Shown here: in pieces, positions 63,978-64,000 of the stretch
How positions within the stretch are numbered: position 1 is the stretch's first letter
Layout: each line of letters begins with the position of its first letter
NCBI RefSeq assembly: GCF_900113065.1
Contig: NZ_FOOA01000003.1
Location: 186,001-250,000 of the forward strand
Direction: 5' to 3'
DNA length: 64,000 nucleotides
Source: Aureimonas phyllosphaerae
Lineage (GTDB): Bacteria; Pseudomonadota; Alphaproteobacteria; Rhizobiales; Rhizobiaceae
Made by a program: the position numbers and the translations under genes
Notes under the pieces: model-generated
The model's database searches: none
What the model was told of the DNA's origin: nothing
The model's input: only the letters and a program-made list of their open reading frames with translations

Positions 63978-64000
63978 GGCACTTTCCCTCCGATCCCGTT

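Noticed and set aside
1-64000. Insertion sequences, prophage, CRISPR, rRNA, replication origin
   Set aside because: No transposase, integrase, repeat array, rRNA segment or DnaA-box cluster was seen.

Overview
The window is a GC-rich chromosomal segment of an alphaproteobacterium, most likely a member of Hyphomicrobiales (Rhizobiales). Pointers are the HWE-type sensor kinase, the choX-betC choline-sulfate genes, a TGA-N9-TCA iron-responsive operator of the rhizobial RirA type in front of a TonB receptor, the CobW/WD40 gene pair, TadE/TadG proteins and an IRO/glycine-riboswitch style of regulation. An Aurantimonadaceae-like genus fits the gene mix, but that is only an impression. I saw no insertion sequences, integrases, phage modules or CRISPR arrays, and no gene-free stretch longer than about 300 bases.

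Layout. 0-11 kb: the 3' end of an ornithine/lysine decarboxylase, an acetyltransferase, an orphan HWE histidine kinase, a minus-strand creatininase-CobW-WD40 operon, MarR and LacI regulators, a 2-hydroxyacid dehydrogenase, an unknown beta-barrel-like exported protein and an AprI/Inh-like protein. 11-16.7 kb: a GNAT/lipoprotein esterase pair, the otsB-otsA trehalose genes followed by KDPG aldolase, and a lone lysin-like peptidoglycan hydrolase. 16.7-25.3 kb: a D-amino-acid dehydrogenase behind a tandem glycine riboswitch, the ugpBAEC glycerol-3-phosphate-type ABC importer, and choX-betC. 25.4-31.5 kb: an RND efflux pair, and an rRNA pseudouridine synthase/methyltransferase pair. 31.6-43.8 kb: an iron-regulated siderophore receptor, DUF393 and DUF4166 proteins, an osmoprotectant-type ABC importer without a binding protein, a class II photolyase with SDR and DUF2256 neighbours, diacylglycerol kinase, and a divergent DMT exporter/MocR regulator pair.

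43.8-54.7 kb: a PAS-GGDEF-EAL protein, the proton-translocating transhydrogenase pntAB, an inositol-dehydrogenase-like oxidoreductase, tRNA-Gln and tRNA-Pro, a fused aconitase X, adenine deaminase and a CAT-anticodon tRNA that looks like tRNA-Ile2. 54.7-57.6 kb: a three-gene TadE-TadE-TadG set. 57.7-64 kb: a tightly overlapping five-gene minus-strand operon (RibA, CDP-alcohol phosphatidyltransferase, FkbM methyltransferase, membrane sulfatase/phosphotransferase, RibD-C reductase), with a BchC-like dehydrogenase divergent from it.

The most interesting unit is this last operon. It couples the first enzyme of riboflavin/deazapurine chemistry and a RibD-type reductase to lipid head-group, methyl-transfer and periplasmic phosphotransferase-like enzymes, which suggests an undescribed pathway rather than ordinary flavin synthesis. 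Second is the tandem glycine riboswitch, with a visible promoter and an expression-platform hairpin, driving an amino-acid oxidoreductase instead of the glycine-cleavage genes.
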